64,000 nt of DNA from Roseobacter weihaiensis (GCF_020622345.1 NZ_JACNMO010000010.1:1-64000); one strand, 5' to 3'. Counted from the stretch's first letter, positions 43,730 through 53,650 are shown. The notes: generated by a model from the sequence alone, not told the origin. Program-made: numbers and translations.

Positions 43730-44728
43730 CTATTGGCGGTCCATGACCTGCGCGATCCGGGCCTTTAGCGCCGCACCACCATCCTCAAACGACAGGCGCA
43801 CGGGCAGGGTGATGACCTTGCTGCGAAAGCTGGCAGGCAGACGCACCGCATCCTTCTCCGTGGTCACCAGTTGCGCGGCATGGCGTTTTGCATCCGCCTC
43901 CAGCCGGGTCATCAAGGCGGGGGTCAGCGGTTGGTGGTCGTCCAGGGGTTCGGTATGGATGACCTCCGCGCCCAGGCTGCGCAGCGTCGCAAAGAACTTT
44001 TCGGGATGCCCGATACCGGCAAAGGCCACCACGCGGGTCTCGGTCCAGACCATGCCGGTCTGCAGCGGTGTGAGCGCCGCGCGCAGATGCGGCAGCTGCA
44101 AGGGGAGCAGGTCGGTGTCAAAGCGCGCTTGCGCCTCCGGGGGACCGATGGACAAGACCGCATCTGCCCGTGCCAGCCCGACCGGGACCGGTTCGCGCAG
44201 CGGGCCTGCGGGCAAGCAACGCCCGTTGCCAAAGCCCTGGGCTGCATCCACGACAATGAGGCTCAGGTCTTTGTGCAAGGAGGGATTCTGGAAGCCATCG
44301 TCGAGCACGACAACGCTGGCACCGGCCTTTGCGGCAGCCTGGCCCCCGGCGGCGCGATCCTCGGCCACCCAGACCTCTGCGAAGGCAGCCAGCAGGAGGG
44401 GCTCGTCGCCGACCTCCGCGGCGGTGTGACGTGACGGGTCCACCCGCACCGGCCCCTTGAGCGTGCCGCCATAGCCCCGGCTCACAACGTGGGGTGTCTG
44501 CTGCAGGTCCGTCAGCGCGCCGAGCACGGCCATGACAGTGGGGGTCTTACCGGTTCCGCCGACGTTCAGATTGCCGACACAGATGACGGGGACATCCAGC
44601 TTGGCAGAGGCAGGATGCGCCACGCGGCGGGCCGTGGCGCGGGCATAGAGCCAGCCCAATGGCCCCAGCAGCCGGGCCTGCCAGGACGGCTGCTGGGGCG
44701 AGGTGAACCAGAATTCAGGCGCGCGCAT
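43730..44728 (-). CDS. lpxK: Tetraacyldisaccharide 4'-kinase
   Basis: A 332-residue membrane-associated kinase that phosphorylates the 4' position of the lipid A disaccharide. The Walker A-like [17 protein letters not shown] (G57-T62) and the [17 protein letters not shown] motif are diagnostic, as are [12 protein letters not shown] and the TTEKDAVRL region near the C-terminus. Its start overlaps the end of the Kdo-transferase gene by 14 bases, in keeping with the lipid A/Kdo cluster. It ends 72 bases from the convergent DsbA-like gene. Confidence 0.95.
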   Translation of the reverse strand: MRAPEFWFTSPQQPSWQARLLGPLGWLYARATARRVAHPASAKLDVPVICVGNLNVGGTGKTPTVMAVLGALTDLQQTPHVVSRGYGGTLKGPVRVDPSRHTAAEVGDEPLLLAAFAEVWVAEDRAAGGQAAAKAGASVVVLDDGFQNPSLHKDLSLIVVDAAQGFGNGRCLPAGPLREPVPVGLARADAVLSIGPPEAQARFDTDLLPLQLPHLRAALTPLQTGMVWTETRVVAFAGIGHPEKFFATLRSLGAEVIHTEPLDDHQPLTPALMTRLEADAKRHAAQLVTTEKDAVRLPASFRSKVITLPVRLSFEDGGAALKARIAQVMDRQ

Positions 44729-45962
44729 TGTGCACCGTCAATTCCCCGTCAAGACCCGCCTGCACGAGCTCAATCACCCGGTCCGTCAGATCAGCGCCCT
44801 GACTGACCACATCCCACCCCGCATGCGCCATTGCGGCGGCCTGATCAGGGGCGATCAACTGCGTCACAGCCGCCCCCAGTGTTTCGGCGTCTTTCACGAT
44901 CCGGGCCGCACCGGCCTTGGCCAGCCGCGAGTAAAACGGCATGAAGCGCCTGACATTCGGACCGTAAAGCACGGCTGACCCCAGGGTCGCGGCCTCGAAA
45001 GGATTGCGCCCGCTGTGGCCTGTGGCCAGCGAACTTCCCATGAACGTCACCGGCGCCACCCGGTAAAAAAGGCCCAGGTCGCGATGATCGGGTGCCAGCA
45101 GGACCTGTGTGGCATCGTCCGGGCTGTCGCCTGCTGACCAGTCCGCCAGCCGTAACCCGTCATCGGTGATTTGCCTTGCAAAAGCATCCATGGGGCTGCC
45201 TTCTGCGGGGTTCAGTACCAGCAGCAGCCGGTGCGCCAGTCGCATCGCCTGACGGTGCGCTTTGAGGACCGTTTTCAGCTCGGCCTGCTGCACGTTGCTG
45301 GCCAGCCAGACTGGCCGCCCACTCAGTGTCTGAGACAGGTCCGCCAGATCACTTTCGTGACAGGAGAGGGCATGCCCGCCCGCCTGCAGCGGCGGGGTCA
45401 CATCAATGCGCCCGGTGCTGACGCCGAGGTTTTCGAGCTTCTTCAGGGCCGCACTGGATCGGACCAGAAGCGCGGCACAGGGCTGGAGCAACTGGCGCGA
45501 CAGGTCAGGCAACCATCTGTCCCGCCTGCCGTCAAAGCCCGAGGCATCTGCATCTATCAGGGCGACAGGGCAGGTTTTCTTGTGCGCATGATAAAGCAGG
45601 TTGGGGCGCAATCCGCCCCATGCCCAGATCGCCATATCCGGCACCCAATGGCGCCAAAACGCGTTGACCGCATGGGGATGCTCGGTTGGGGCAAGCTCCA
45701 GATGCATGCGCTCGTCTGGCTGCCAGGTCGCCTGTGCTGCATCATAGCTGTGCTGATCGGGTAGGGTTATCAGAACATGCAGACCAAACCTTGCCATACA
45801 AAGCCGTTGGGCAAGATCCTGTATCGCCAGCAGGTTCTGCGCTTCGGCGGCATGTATCCAGACAAGCTGGCCCACCGGGCGCGCACCGCTGGGTACAAAC
45901 TGGCCTTCTGATGTGCGGCGGGACAGCGCGCGATAGGCCGCCAATCCCAATGAGCGGCCCAT
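44715..45962 (-). CDS. waaA: 3-deoxy-D-manno-octulosonic acid (Kdo) transferase, divergent
   Basis: A 415-residue GT-B glycosyltransferase of the WaaA/KdtA family, which adds Kdo to lipid IVA. The C-terminal acceptor/donor motifs are good: [37 protein letters not shown]. The N-terminal motif expected as A-S-V-G-E, bearing the catalytic Glu, reads [16 protein letters not shown], so Glu is three positions early and Asn occupies its place. It lies six bases from the DUF4170 gene and overlaps lpxK, which supports the assignment. Confidence 0.85.
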   Translation of the reverse strand: MGRSLGLAAYRALSRRTSEGQFVPSGARPVGQLVWIHAAEAQNLLAIQDLAQRLCMARFGLHVLITLPDQHSYDAAQATWQPDERMHLELAPTEHPHAVNAFWRHWVPDMAIWAWGGLRPNLLYHAHKKTCPVALIDADASGFDGRRDRWLPDLSRQLLQPCAALLVRSSAALKKLENLGVSTGRIDVTPPLQAGGHALSCHESDLADLSQTLSGRPVWLASNVQQAELKTVLKAHRQAMRLAHRLLLVLNPAEGSPMDAFARQITDDGLRLADWSAGDSPDDATQVLLAPDHRDLGLFYRVAPVTFMGSSLATGHSGRNPFEAATLGSAVLYGPNVRRFMPFYSRLAKAGAARIVKDAETLGAAVTQLIAPDQAAAMAHAGWDVVSQGADLTDRVIELVQAGLDGELTVHNARA

Positions 45963-45968
45963 TTGAAT

Positions 45969-46211
45969 TCAGCCCAGCTCTTCGGTGGAGGATGCGGCGG
46001 CTTCCTCGTCGCGCAGGCGATGAAGATGCGCGATGTAGTAGCGCATATGCGCATTATCCACGGTGCGCTGCGCTTCTGCTTTCCAGGCATCGAATGCGGC
46101 AGCATAATTGGGAAAGATGCCAACGATATGAATGTCGTCCACATTTTTGAAAATATTCTGGCTGGGATCAACCAATTCGCCACCAAAAACGAGGTGCAGC
46201 CGTTGTGTCAT
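45969..46211 (-). CDS. DUF4170 protein
   Basis: An 80-residue cytosolic protein of the alphaproteobacterial DUF4170 family: LHLVFGGELVDPSQNIFKNV, VGIFPNYAAAFDAWKAEAQ, RYYIAHLHRLRDEE. The function is unknown, but the gene is regularly found between cysQ-type and waaA genes in this lineage, which suggests a link to LPS assembly or its regulation. Spacing to waaA is six bases. Confidence 0.92.
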   Translation of the reverse strand: MTQRLHLVFGGELVDPSQNIFKNVDDIHIVGIFPNYAAAFDAWKAEAQRTVDNAHMRYYIAHLHRLRDEEAAASSTEELG

Positions 46212-46286
46212 GAGGTCTTCCTTAGATCAGAAGGTAGTGGGCGAAAGGTTGCCGATATGTCTTCCGGGGTCAAGCCGGTGCCCCGG

Positions 46287-47063
46287 TTATCTGCCCAAAG
46301 CATCAATCAGGCGTGCATGTAAAGGCTGCCCCGAAGCGACAACGCCATTGAGTAGCGGTTCGGGATTGTTAAAGCGCAGCGCCGCCCCGGTTTTGTCGCT
46401 GCAGGCGCCCTGTGCTTCCTCAACGATCAGGGCACCTGCGGCCACGTCCCATTCCCATGTCGGACGGAAGGTCAGCATGGCGTCAAACCGACCTTGGCCG
46501 ACCAGACCCATCCGGTAGGCAAGCGATGGTCTGTAGGCGCGGTCAAAGCCCGGTACGCCATTGGGCCAATGATCCGGTGACAGGATCGGTTTGGCGGCAA
46601 GCACTTCGGCTGTTTCCAGATTGCTTGCCTTTGTCGTGACAAGCGGCGCACCATTGAGCATCGCGCCCTGCCCGCGTGCCGCCGTATAGAGCAGCCCGCG
46701 GCGGGGCAGAAAAATAGCGCCTGCCGTGATGGTGCCCTGATGCGCCACGGCAATGGAATGTGCCCAGGTTTTTGAGCCTTCAACAAAGCTGCGGGTCCCG
46801 TCAATGGGGTCGATGATGAAGACGGTGTCGCGCAACAAGCGGTCCCCGTTATCCTCGGTTTCCTCAGACAGCCAGCCATAGTCAGGACGCGCCAGCCTCA
46901 GAACCGTTTCCAGATAGCTGTTCACGGCCAGATCCGCTTCGGTGACGGGGCCGGCGTTGCCCGGCTTTTCCCAGCTCTGCGCGCCGCTCTCCACGTAGCT
47001 TGTTGCGATCCGCCCGGCTGTCCGGATGGCGTGCGTGATGAGCGTCAGATCAGTTGCCGGCAA
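46287..47063 (-). CDS. cysQ: Inositol-monophosphatase-family phosphatase, CysQ-like
   Basis: A 258-residue Mg-dependent phosphatase. Metal ligands: GPVTEADLAVN, WLSEETEDN (Glu-Glu), FIIDPIDGTRSFVEG (DPIDGT) and the C-terminal WEWDVAAGALIVEEAQG. These match both CysQ (3'(2'),5'-bisphosphate nucleotidase) and inositol monophosphatase; the position next to pmbA and waaA favours CysQ in this group. Its start overlaps the pmbA stop by 14 bases, so it is translated from the same message. Confidence 0.88.
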   Translation of the reverse strand: MPATDLTLITHAIRTAGRIATSYVESGAQSWEKPGNAGPVTEADLAVNSYLETVLRLARPDYGWLSEETEDNGDRLLRDTVFIIDPIDGTRSFVEGSKTWAHSIAVAHQGTITAGAIFLPRRGLLYTAARGQGAMLNGAPLVTTKASNLETAEVLAAKPILSPDHWPNGVPGFDRAYRPSLAYRMGLVGQGRFDAMLTFRPTWEWDVAAGALIVEEAQGACSDKTGAALRFNNPEPLLNGVVASGQPLHARLIDALGR

Positions 47064-48396
47064 GGGTCATTCCCGAAACCAGCAGCGATGGCACCACACG
47101 GCTGAGATGCGCGCGCGCATCATTGGCAGGTATGATGTTCAACAGCATATCGCGCAGGTTCCCGGCGATGGTGCATTCGTTCACCGCATGGGTGATCTCG
47201 CCATTCTCGACCCAGAGACCGGCAGCCCCGCGAGAGTAATCACCGGTATTGGGGTTGATGGTTGACCCGATCATCGAGGTCACCAGCAGGCCGGTCCCCA
47301 TATCCCGGATCAGATCTTCGCGGCTGTTTTGCCCCGGTGTCAGCGCCACATTCCACGTGGTGGGTGACGGGCCGGACGAGGTGCCGCGCGCCGCATTCCC
47401 GGTCGACTGCATGCCGAGCTTTCGGGCGGTTGCCAGATCAAGGGTCCACCCGGTCAGGAGGCCTTCTGCCACGATGTCACGCGGCTGCGTGGGCAAGCCT
47501 TCGGCGTCAAACGGCCGGGAGCCTGATGCCCGTGCGCGGTGTGGGTTTTCATGCAGCGACAGCCCGGCAGGCAGGACCTGCGTTCCCAATGCGTCGCGGA
47601 GCCATGATGCCCCGCGGGCCACCGAGGCCCCATTTGCCGCCACCAGCAGGTGACCAATCAGGGTCGAGGCGATTCGTTCGTCAAAAAGCACGGGATAGCT
47701 GCCAGTAGGAGGTTTGCGCGCACCGGCCCGCGCGACAGCCCTTTCAGCGGCCCTGCGGCCAATGTCCTGCGGGTGGCGCAGATCCGATTGAAAGATGCGG
47801 CTGTCTCCGTCGTAGTCCCGCTCCATCTCCGTGCCTGTGCCGCAGATGGCGACGCAGGACAGGCCCCGATCGGTGCGCCGATAGCCGCCCGAAAACCCGT
47901 TGGTTGCAGCCAGGTGTACTTCACGCGCGGAATACCCGGCAGAAGCCGCCTGAACCTGCGACACCCCCTTGTTTTCAAGGGCCGCCGCTTCGGCTGTTGC
48001 GGCATCCTCCTGAAGGGCCGCAGGCGACGGCTCAGGCGCCGGATCGCTCAGCTCAAGGGCTGCGACGTCGAAATCCCTGCTCAACTGATCCGAGGTGGCC
48101 AGACCCGCGTTCGGATCTTCCGGCGCTTCCTTCGCCATGGCCACCGCACGGATCGCCATATCCTCAAGGGTCGACGGGCGGACGTCCGACGCGGACACAT
48201 TTGCACTGCGGTGGCCGAGGAAAACGCGCAACCCCAGGTCAACGCCCTCGGACCTCTCGGCCTGTTCCAGCGCGCCCCCCCGGACCTCGATGCTCAGCGA
48301 CGTGCCCCGCACGGCCATGGCATCGGCGCTATCGGCCCCCGCCCGTTCTGCAGCTTTCAAAAGGCGTTCGGTCAGATCGTTGAGAGGCTGCGTCAT
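47050..48396 (-). CDS. pmbA: TldD/PmbA-family metallopeptidase
   Basis: A 448-residue protein of the PmbA (TldE) type. Marks include GVDLGLRVFLGHRSANVSAS, YPVLFDERIASTLIGHLL, SGSRPFDAEGLPTQP and TSMIGSTINPNTGDYSRGAAG in the C-terminal half. TldE is the partner of TldD in a heterodimeric peptidase that matures or degrades peptides; the metal-binding HExxxH lies on TldD, whose gene is not in the window. The ATG at 48396 follows GGAGCC. It overlaps cysQ by 14 bases. Confidence 0.93.
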   Translation of the reverse strand: MTQPLNDLTERLLKAAERAGADSADAMAVRGTSLSIEVRGGALEQAERSEGVDLGLRVFLGHRSANVSASDVRPSTLEDMAIRAVAMAKEAPEDPNAGLATSDQLSRDFDVAALELSDPAPEPSPAALQEDAATAEAAALENKGVSQVQAASAGYSAREVHLAATNGFSGGYRRTDRGLSCVAICGTGTEMERDYDGDSRIFQSDLRHPQDIGRRAAERAVARAGARKPPTGSYPVLFDERIASTLIGHLLVAANGASVARGASWLRDALGTQVLPAGLSLHENPHRARASGSRPFDAEGLPTQPRDIVAEGLLTGWTLDLATARKLGMQSTGNAARGTSSGPSPTTWNVALTPGQNSREDLIRDMGTGLLVTSMIGSTINPNTGDYSRGAAGLWVENGEITHAVNECTIAGNLRDMLLNIIPANDARAHLSRVVPSLLVSGMTLAGN

Positions 48397-48481
48397 AGGG
48401 GGCTCCGCTTGCGTGCGCATGAGGTAGCCGCCCACAGGCCGATCGGCAAGGGGCGGTCTGAAAAAGCGCAGATGCGAAAGC

Positions 48482-49996
48482 CTATTGGATGCGCTGACCG
48501 TTGGCCAGAACATGGCCTTCTGCGTTGATTTCGATCTTTGAATTCAGCGTGTCGGGCTCGGCCCCGGGCACGGCTAGCAGACCCATCATCATACGCGCGC
48601 CCATCGCCTGCTCTTCGGGCAGGAGACCGGTGGCGACCAGCTTGTCGATCAACCCGTTGCCGCCGGTCAGCTTCAGATCGACAGACCCTTGCGGCTGTGG
48701 CGCACCATCGGCGCTGTTGTCAAACTCAAAGGCCCCCTGACCGGTCAACTCGGCCCCGGCAGCTGTGATCTGCACCCTCTGTATGTCCAGCGCATCGATT
48801 TCAGCGGGCGTGATATCCGGGTCGTTGCTGACATCGGCAGCCGAGGGGTCGAGGAAATCGAACAGCAGCCGTCCCTTGCCCACCAGATCCAGGGCAATGG
48901 TTGCCGGGTCCCTTGGGATCTGGCTGGTGGGATCAAACAGACCCCAGATGGCATCTGACACGGAAAAACCCTCGAGGTTGAAGCCCAGGGCAAAGTCGTC
49001 CGGCGTGTCCGATTTGCGCAGGGGCATCGCCATGTTGAAGGCGCTTTTGGCTACGTCAAAGTTGATCGGCACAGGGAATTGAGCCGAAGTGATCTCAACC
49101 TCAAGGTCGTTTTGCGTGACCTCATAGGTCATACCATCCGGCCCCATCACCATATCCAGATCGCCGTCCCCTGCCAGCACCGAGGCATCGACCGCACCAT
49201 CCTCTCCGGACAGCGCGAGCGTCATCGCATTGGCGGCGAACGTGAAGGTACCATCGGCCGTAAAGCCCGCAGCGAGCATGGCGTCGATGTCACCGGGGTC
49301 GATGGCGCGCAACGGGATGACGCTGTCGCCCGAAAAGGTAATATCGCTTGTCTGCCCGGTGATATCGCTGGTTGCATCTGCCTCCGGGGCCGACACCTTG
49401 AATGCATATCGCACATTGCCGACCTGCAGCGCCTGCGTATAGCGACGCTGCGCGTCCAGCGTCATTTCCGTGTCACCGGTCATGTCCTCGAAGACGATCT
49501 CGATGACGTTGCTCTCAGGTGGCAGGATCTGCCCGTCGACTTCGAACCCGGTGCTCTCCAGCGTGACGCTGTCTGCCTCATAGTCATAGCGCATGTTCTC
49601 CGGCGTGCCGGAAGCCACGATGGCAAGGTCGGTATGCCGGTAGTCCATCGAGATCCGCGTCGTGCCACCGGTCTCGCTGGGGGTGGCCATCTCGAAGGGC
49701 ATGACGGTCGGCAAATCAATCGTCACCGTGCCATCCGACTGCTCGGTCATCACGATCTGGTCCATCGCGATGGTCGCCGCGCCACCGGCGGCATCCGGTC
49801 CGGTGGTCATGGTCACACCCGTCACCGAAAAGACATTTCCGGCGCGGTTTTCCTGCCCGGTAACCTCATAGCCAAAGCTGCTGATGTAGGTTTTCCAATC
49901 GTTCCAGACGTCATCTGCCGAAAGATCGGCGAAAGCCGCAGGTGCAAGCAGGGTCAGGGCCGTGCTGGCAAGGATATGACGTGTGAGAGAGGGCAT
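48482..49996 (-). CDS. DUF2125 exported protein
   Basis: A 504-residue exported protein with a signal peptide (PSLTRHILASTALTLLAPAAFA, cut before DLSADD) and a long series of beta-strand repeats, rich in Asp, Thr and Gly, that end EINAEGHVLANGQRIQ. The family (DUF2125) is common in alphaproteobacteria and resembles lipid-binding repeat proteins such as the AsmA/YdgA type. Its function is unknown. It is 85 bases upstream of pmbA on the same strand. Confidence 0.85.
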   Translation of the reverse strand: MPSLTRHILASTALTLLAPAAFADLSADDVWNDWKTYISSFGYEVTGQENRAGNVFSVTGVTMTTGPDAAGGAATIAMDQIVMTEQSDGTVTIDLPTVMPFEMATPSETGGTTRISMDYRHTDLAIVASGTPENMRYDYEADSVTLESTGFEVDGQILPPESNVIEIVFEDMTGDTEMTLDAQRRYTQALQVGNVRYAFKVSAPEADATSDITGQTSDITFSGDSVIPLRAIDPGDIDAMLAAGFTADGTFTFAANAMTLALSGEDGAVDASVLAGDGDLDMVMGPDGMTYEVTQNDLEVEITSAQFPVPINFDVAKSAFNMAMPLRKSDTPDDFALGFNLEGFSVSDAIWGLFDPTSQIPRDPATIALDLVGKGRLLFDFLDPSAADVSNDPDITPAEIDALDIQRVQITAAGAELTGQGAFEFDNSADGAPQPQGSVDLKLTGGNGLIDKLVATGLLPEEQAMGARMMMGLLAVPGAEPDTLNSKIEINAEGHVLANGQRIQ

Positions 49997-50131
49997 GAAA
50001 CGATCCTTTTTACCGGTTTACCCGCGTATCGTCTGCCATGCCCGCAGGATGGTCAAGAGGAGATGGGGTGGACCCCCGGCGCGCTGCGCAGTACCACAGA
50101 GACGACAATCCCCCCAAGGAGGACGGCCGTT

Positions 50132-50881
50132 ATGGATATGACAGGCAAAACCGTGATGATTACCGGGGCAAGCCGCGGCATTGGCGCCGAGGCCGCTCGG
50201 GTTTTCGCGCAGGCGGGGGCCAATGTGGCCCTGCTGGCCCGGGGCCAGAGCGAGATCGCTGATCTGGCCGGCGAGATTGGGCCAAAGGCCTTAGCCATTC
50301 CCTGCAACGTGGCGCGTTACAGCGAGATGGCAGCGGCGGTCGAGGCCACGCAGGAAACCTTTGGGACGGTCGATGTCCTTGTCAACAATGCGGGTGTGAT
50401 CGAACCTATTTCGCATCTTGCCAGCGCCGACCCCGACGGCTGGGGCGATGTGATCGACATCAACCTCAAGGGGGTTTTCAACGGTATGCGCGCGGTGCTG
50501 CCGGTGATGAAAGAGGCGGGCGGCGGCTCGGTGCTGACAATCAGCTCGGGCGCGGCACATGGTCCGATCGAGGCCTGGAGCCACTATTGTGCCTCTAAGG
50601 CGGCGGTCCACATGCTCACGCGGTGTCTCGATGGCGAAGAACGCAGCCATGGCATCCGCGCCATCGGGCTGTCACCCGGTACGGTGGCCACGCAGATGCA
50701 GCGCGAGATCAAGGCAAGTGGCATCAACCCGGTCAGTCAGCTTGATTGGGAGGTGCATATTCCGCCTGACTGGCCTGCGCGGGCTCTGCTGTGGATGTGC
50801 AGGCCCGAGGCGGACGAATGGTGTGGTCAGGAAATCTCGCTGCGGGACGACGCCATCCGGCGCAAGGTCGGCCTGATATGA
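50132..50881 (+). CDS. SDR-family oxidoreductase
   Basis: A 249-residue short-chain dehydrogenase. NAD(P)-binding TGASRGIGAEAARVF, LVNNAGVIEP, and the catalytic set Ser (LTISSGAAHG), Tyr and Lys (SHYCASKAAVHML) are present. The substrate is unknown. The ATG at 50132 follows a textbook AAGGAGG. It ends in ATGA with the enoyl-CoA hydratase gene, so the pair may handle a hydroxyacyl or ketoacyl intermediate. Confidence 0.93.
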   Translation: MDMTGKTVMITGASRGIGAEAARVFAQAGANVALLARGQSEIADLAGEIGPKALAIPCNVARYSEMAAAVEATQETFGTVDVLVNNAGVIEPISHLASADPDGWGDVIDINLKGVFNGMRAVLPVMKEAGGGSVLTISSGAAHGPIEAWSHYCASKAAVHMLTRCLDGEERSHGIRAIGLSPGTVATQMQREIKASGINPVSQLDWEVHIPPDWPARALLWMCRPEADEWCGQEISLRDDAIRRKVGLI

Positions 50882-51486
50882 TCGACGTGGATCGCGAGGG
50901 CGATGTCTGGACGGTGACACTGAACCGACCGGACAAGGCCAATGCGCTGACGGCCGAGATGCTGGGTCAACTGGTCGAGACAATGCGGGCCGCGCAGGAG
51001 GCGCGCGCCGTTATTCTGACGGGCAAGGGCAAGATCTTCAGCGCGGGGGCTGATCTGGAGGCGGCGCGTGCGGGCCTTGCCACCTCGCCGCTTTGGGAGG
51101 ATCTCTCAGGCGCGATTGCAGGCCTGCCCGGCCTGACGGTTGCTGCCCTCAACGGCACGCTCGCAGGCGGTGCCTTTGGCATGGCGCTTGCCTGTGATCT
51201 GCGTATTGCGCCGCCGCATGCCACGTTTTTCTATCCGGTGATGCAGCTCGGGTTTTTGCCGCAGCCCAGTGATCCGGGGCGGATGGCGGCGCTGATCGGC
51301 CCGGCCCGTACCAGGCTTTTGCTGATGGGCGCACAAAAGATCGACGCAGAGACAGCGCTTTCGTTCGGGTTGATCGACCGCATTGTCCCCGCGGATCGCA
51401 TCGCCGCCGAAGCGGTCGATCTTGTGCAGGCAACGGTCGCGGCCCCGCGTGACGTCGCCACAGGTATCAAGGAGTTGTGTCACTAA
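50878..51486 (+). CDS. Enoyl-CoA hydratase/isomerase family protein
   Basis: A 202-residue crotonase-fold protein, a little shorter than the usual 255-260. The acyl-CoA-binding part KIFSAGADLEAARAG and the oxyanion Gly-Gly NGTLAGGAFGMALACDLRIA are present. The second catalytic Glu position reads GFLPQPSDPGRMAAL, lacking a clear Glu, so it may be an isomerase or thioesterase-like member. Its four-base ATGA overlap with the SDR gene implies shared use. Its TAA interlocks with the stop of the HNH gene. Confidence 0.88.
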   Translation: MIDVDREGDVWTVTLNRPDKANALTAEMLGQLVETMRAAQEARAVILTGKGKIFSAGADLEAARAGLATSPLWEDLSGAIAGLPGLTVAALNGTLAGGAFGMALACDLRIAPPHATFFYPVMQLGFLPQPSDPGRMAALIGPARTRLLLMGAQKIDAETALSFGLIDRIVPADRIAAEAVDLVQATVAAPRDVATGIKELCH

Positions 51487-51782
51487 CGCTGGCGTTTTCG
51501 CATCCCGCCCGGAACCTTTGATGTGAACTCCGGTGGGCGTTTGCGCACCCAGAGGGCGAATTTTGCAAGGCGCGGATGGTCGCGCAGCGCTTCCACGGTG
51601 TTGTAGTCCCGCGCCAGTTCAGCCTCTGTCAGAGAGGCATGGATTTCGCGGTGACAGATATGGTGCAGCAGCACCGTCGGCCCGCCCTTGCCCCCTTTGA
51701 GCTTCGGCACAAGGTGGTGACGGCTTTGCTTGACGCCCTTCGGGATCGGGCGTCCGCATAGGGGGCAAATGGGGTCGGACAT
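51483..51782 (-). CDS. HNH-type nuclease-like protein
   Basis: A 99-residue protein. The zinc knuckle CPLCGRPI near the N-terminus and the HNH-type HHLVPKLKGGKGGPTVLLHHICHREIHA (parts: SRHHLVPKLKGG, LHHICHREIHA) match small stand-alone HNH proteins that occur singly in Rhodobacteraceae chromosomes. DNA target and role are unknown. No phage or restriction genes are near. The tail is basic (GGMRKRQR). It overlaps the enoyl-CoA hydratase gene tail-to-tail by four bases. Confidence 0.87.
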   Translation of the reverse strand: MSDPICPLCGRPIPKGVKQSRHHLVPKLKGGKGGPTVLLHHICHREIHASLTEAELARDYNTVEALRDHPRLAKFALWVRKRPPEFTSKVPGGMRKRQR

Positions 51783-51902
51783 TCGGCTTGCTCTGTCGCT
51801 CAGGGGGTCGTCAGGTAACTAGGGGGCGATGCCCGGATTGAAAGAGGACCAGTAGGTGGAAACCCACAGCATGATGAGGCCCGAACAACCACAGGATATG
51901 GC

Positions 51903-53087
51903 GTGCGCACGGCACTTGTGATCGGGGGCGGGCCGGCGGGGTTGATGGCGGCTGATGTCCTGGCAGAAGCGGGGATCAGGGTCATCCTCTGTGAGGCCAA
52001 ACCCTCCATCGGGCGGAAACTCCTGATGGCCGGCAAGTCAGGCCTGAACCTCACCAAGGACGAGGCGTTCGATCCCTTCATGCGTCAGTACACCGGTGCG
52101 TCCGAGGCTTTGCGCCCGATGATCGCAGCCTTTGATGCGGGTGCCGTGCAGGACTGGGCGCGGGGGTTGGGTCAGCCGGTCTTTACCGGATCGTCGGGGC
52201 GGGTCTTTCCAGCGGCCATGAAGGCGTCACCGCTCTTGCGGGCGTGGCTTGCGCGCCTTGACCGGCTTGGCGTGCACCGGCGGGTGCGTTGGCGGTGGAG
52301 GGGATGGGACGGGGCCGAGGCCGTGTTTGAAACACCGTCCGGGCGTCAGACCCTGGCCGCGGATGCCACGGTCCTTGCGCTTGGCGGGGCCAGTTGGGCG
52401 CGGCTCGGCTCGGACGGGGCCTGGGCCGAGACGCTGCGCGGGGCGGGATGCGATCTTGCCCGCTTTGCGCCCGCGAATGCGGCGCTCTCGGTGAAGTGGT
52501 CGCATCACATGAGACCGCATTTCGGGGCGGCGCTGAAAACCGTCGGCTGGCGTGCAGGCAATCTGACCTCGCGGGGGGAGGCCGCGATTTCCGCGCGGGG
52601 GCTCGAAGGGGGTGGCCTCTATGCGCTGACGCCGGCGTTGCGGCAGAGCGAGGCGCTGTTTGTGGATCTGATCCCGGACCAGCCTGCGGAAAAGGCACTG
52701 GCCAGACTGGCGCAGAAACCCTCAAAACTGCGATTGGGGCACTGGCTGAAAAACACCTTGCGTCTGCCCGAGGCAAAGACAGCGTTGTTTTTCGAGATGA
52801 CAGCGGGCGCGCTGCCGGAACGGGCGGCGTGGGTCAAAACGATCAAGACCCTGCCCATCAACTATGCCGGGCTGCGCCCGATGGATGAGGCGATCTCGAC
52901 CGCCGGGGGGGTGCGGTTTGCAGCGTTGACGCCCGGATTGATGCTGAAAGCCCGGCCGGGTGTCTTTTGCGCCGGCGAAATGCTGGATTGGGAAGCGCCT
53001 ACGGGCGGGTACCTGTTGACAGCCTGCCTCGCGACGGGCCGTTGGGCAGGGCTGTCCGCGGCCGATTACCTGGCCGCAGCGGCCTGA
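51903..53087 (+). CDS. NAD(P)/FAD-dependent flavoprotein, HI0933-like (TIGR03862 type)
   Basis: A 394-residue flavoprotein. The FAD-binding dinucleotide motif VIGGGPAGLMAADVLAEAG is at the N-terminus, then the family marks GRKLLMAGKSGLNLT, GSSGRVFPAAMKASPLL and VLALGGASWARLG, with GEMLDWEAPTGGYLL near the C-terminus. This subgroup of HI0933/YhiN-like proteins has no established substrate. The start is probably a GTG at 51903; no in-frame ATG fits upstream. It overlaps the GST gene by 22 bases, tail to tail. Confidence 0.92.
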   Translation: MRTALVIGGGPAGLMAADVLAEAGIRVILCEAKPSIGRKLLMAGKSGLNLTKDEAFDPFMRQYTGASEALRPMIAAFDAGAVQDWARGLGQPVFTGSSGRVFPAAMKASPLLRAWLARLDRLGVHRRVRWRWRGWDGAEAVFETPSGRQTLAADATVLALGGASWARLGSDGAWAETLRGAGCDLARFAPANAALSVKWSHHMRPHFGAALKTVGWRAGNLTSRGEAAISARGLEGGGLYALTPALRQSEALFVDLIPDQPAEKALARLAQKPSKLRLGHWLKNTLRLPEAKTALFFEMTAGALPERAAWVKTIKTLPINYAGLRPMDEAISTAGGVRFAALTPGLMLKARPGVFCAGEMLDWEAPTGGYLLTACLATGRWAGLSAADYLAAAA

Positions 53088-53650
53088 AACGCGGGGCGTG
53101 CCCGCAGGGATTTACCGTAGGCAAAGAGTTTCTCGTCGACGCGCGGAAATCCTGCGCCCACCGCCCAGTTCAGACAGTGACACGCCAGGATATCCGGCAG
53201 GCTGAAGTGGTCACCCATCAGGAATTCTCCCTCCAGCCGCTGAGAGAGTTTGGCGGCAGAGGTGCTGAATTCGGCTTTCAACGAGGCTTTCACGGCAGGC
53301 AAGCGGTGCTCTTCCGGCAGCACGAAACTGTGTTTCGCCGCCGCCCAGAGCACCGCGTCAAATTCGTCGATGAGCCAGAAGGTCAGCGCGTCTTGCCGCG
53401 CGCGGGCAATCGTCCCGGCGGGGGCTGTGAGCCTGCCGTGTTTGTCGGCCAGATAGGTCAGAATGGCCATCGAATCGGTCAGGAGGTCGTCGCCGTCCAT
53501 CAGGGCCGGGACTTTGCCGGAGGGGTTATAGGTCTTGGCTTCGTCCGATCTCGGGGCGGCAGGCACATGCGCATAAGGCTCGCCCAGCTCTTCGAGCATC
53601 CAGAGAACCCGCATCGCGCGGGATTTCATGGGGCCGACGACGGTGTACAT
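53066..53650 (-). CDS. Glutathione S-transferase family protein
   Basis: A 194-residue GST. The N-terminal thioredoxin-like domain (about 1-75) has KSRAMRVLWMLEELG, the cis-Pro motif GKVPALMDGD and the glutathione-binding DSMAILTYLAD. The C-terminal helical domain includes GDHFSLPDILACHCLNW with the conserved N-cap Asp. The active residue is unclear (Ser near residue 10). The ATG at 53650 follows AAAGGGAC and the gene is 23 bases below holA on the same strand. Confidence 0.92.
   Translation of the reverse strand: MYTVVGPMKSRAMRVLWMLEELGEPYAHVPAAPRSDEAKTYNPSGKVPALMDGDDLLTDSMAILTYLADKHGRLTAPAGTIARARQDALTFWLIDEFDAVLWAAAKHSFVLPEEHRLPAVKASLKAEFSTSAAKLSQRLEGEFLMGDHFSLPDILACHCLNWAVGAGFPRVDEKLFAYGKSLRARPAFQAAAAR

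Noticed and set aside
49079-50131. Long upstream extension of the SDR reading frame
   Set aside because: It is antisense to the DUF2125 gene; the true SDR start at 50132 has a textbook ribosome site and family N-terminus.
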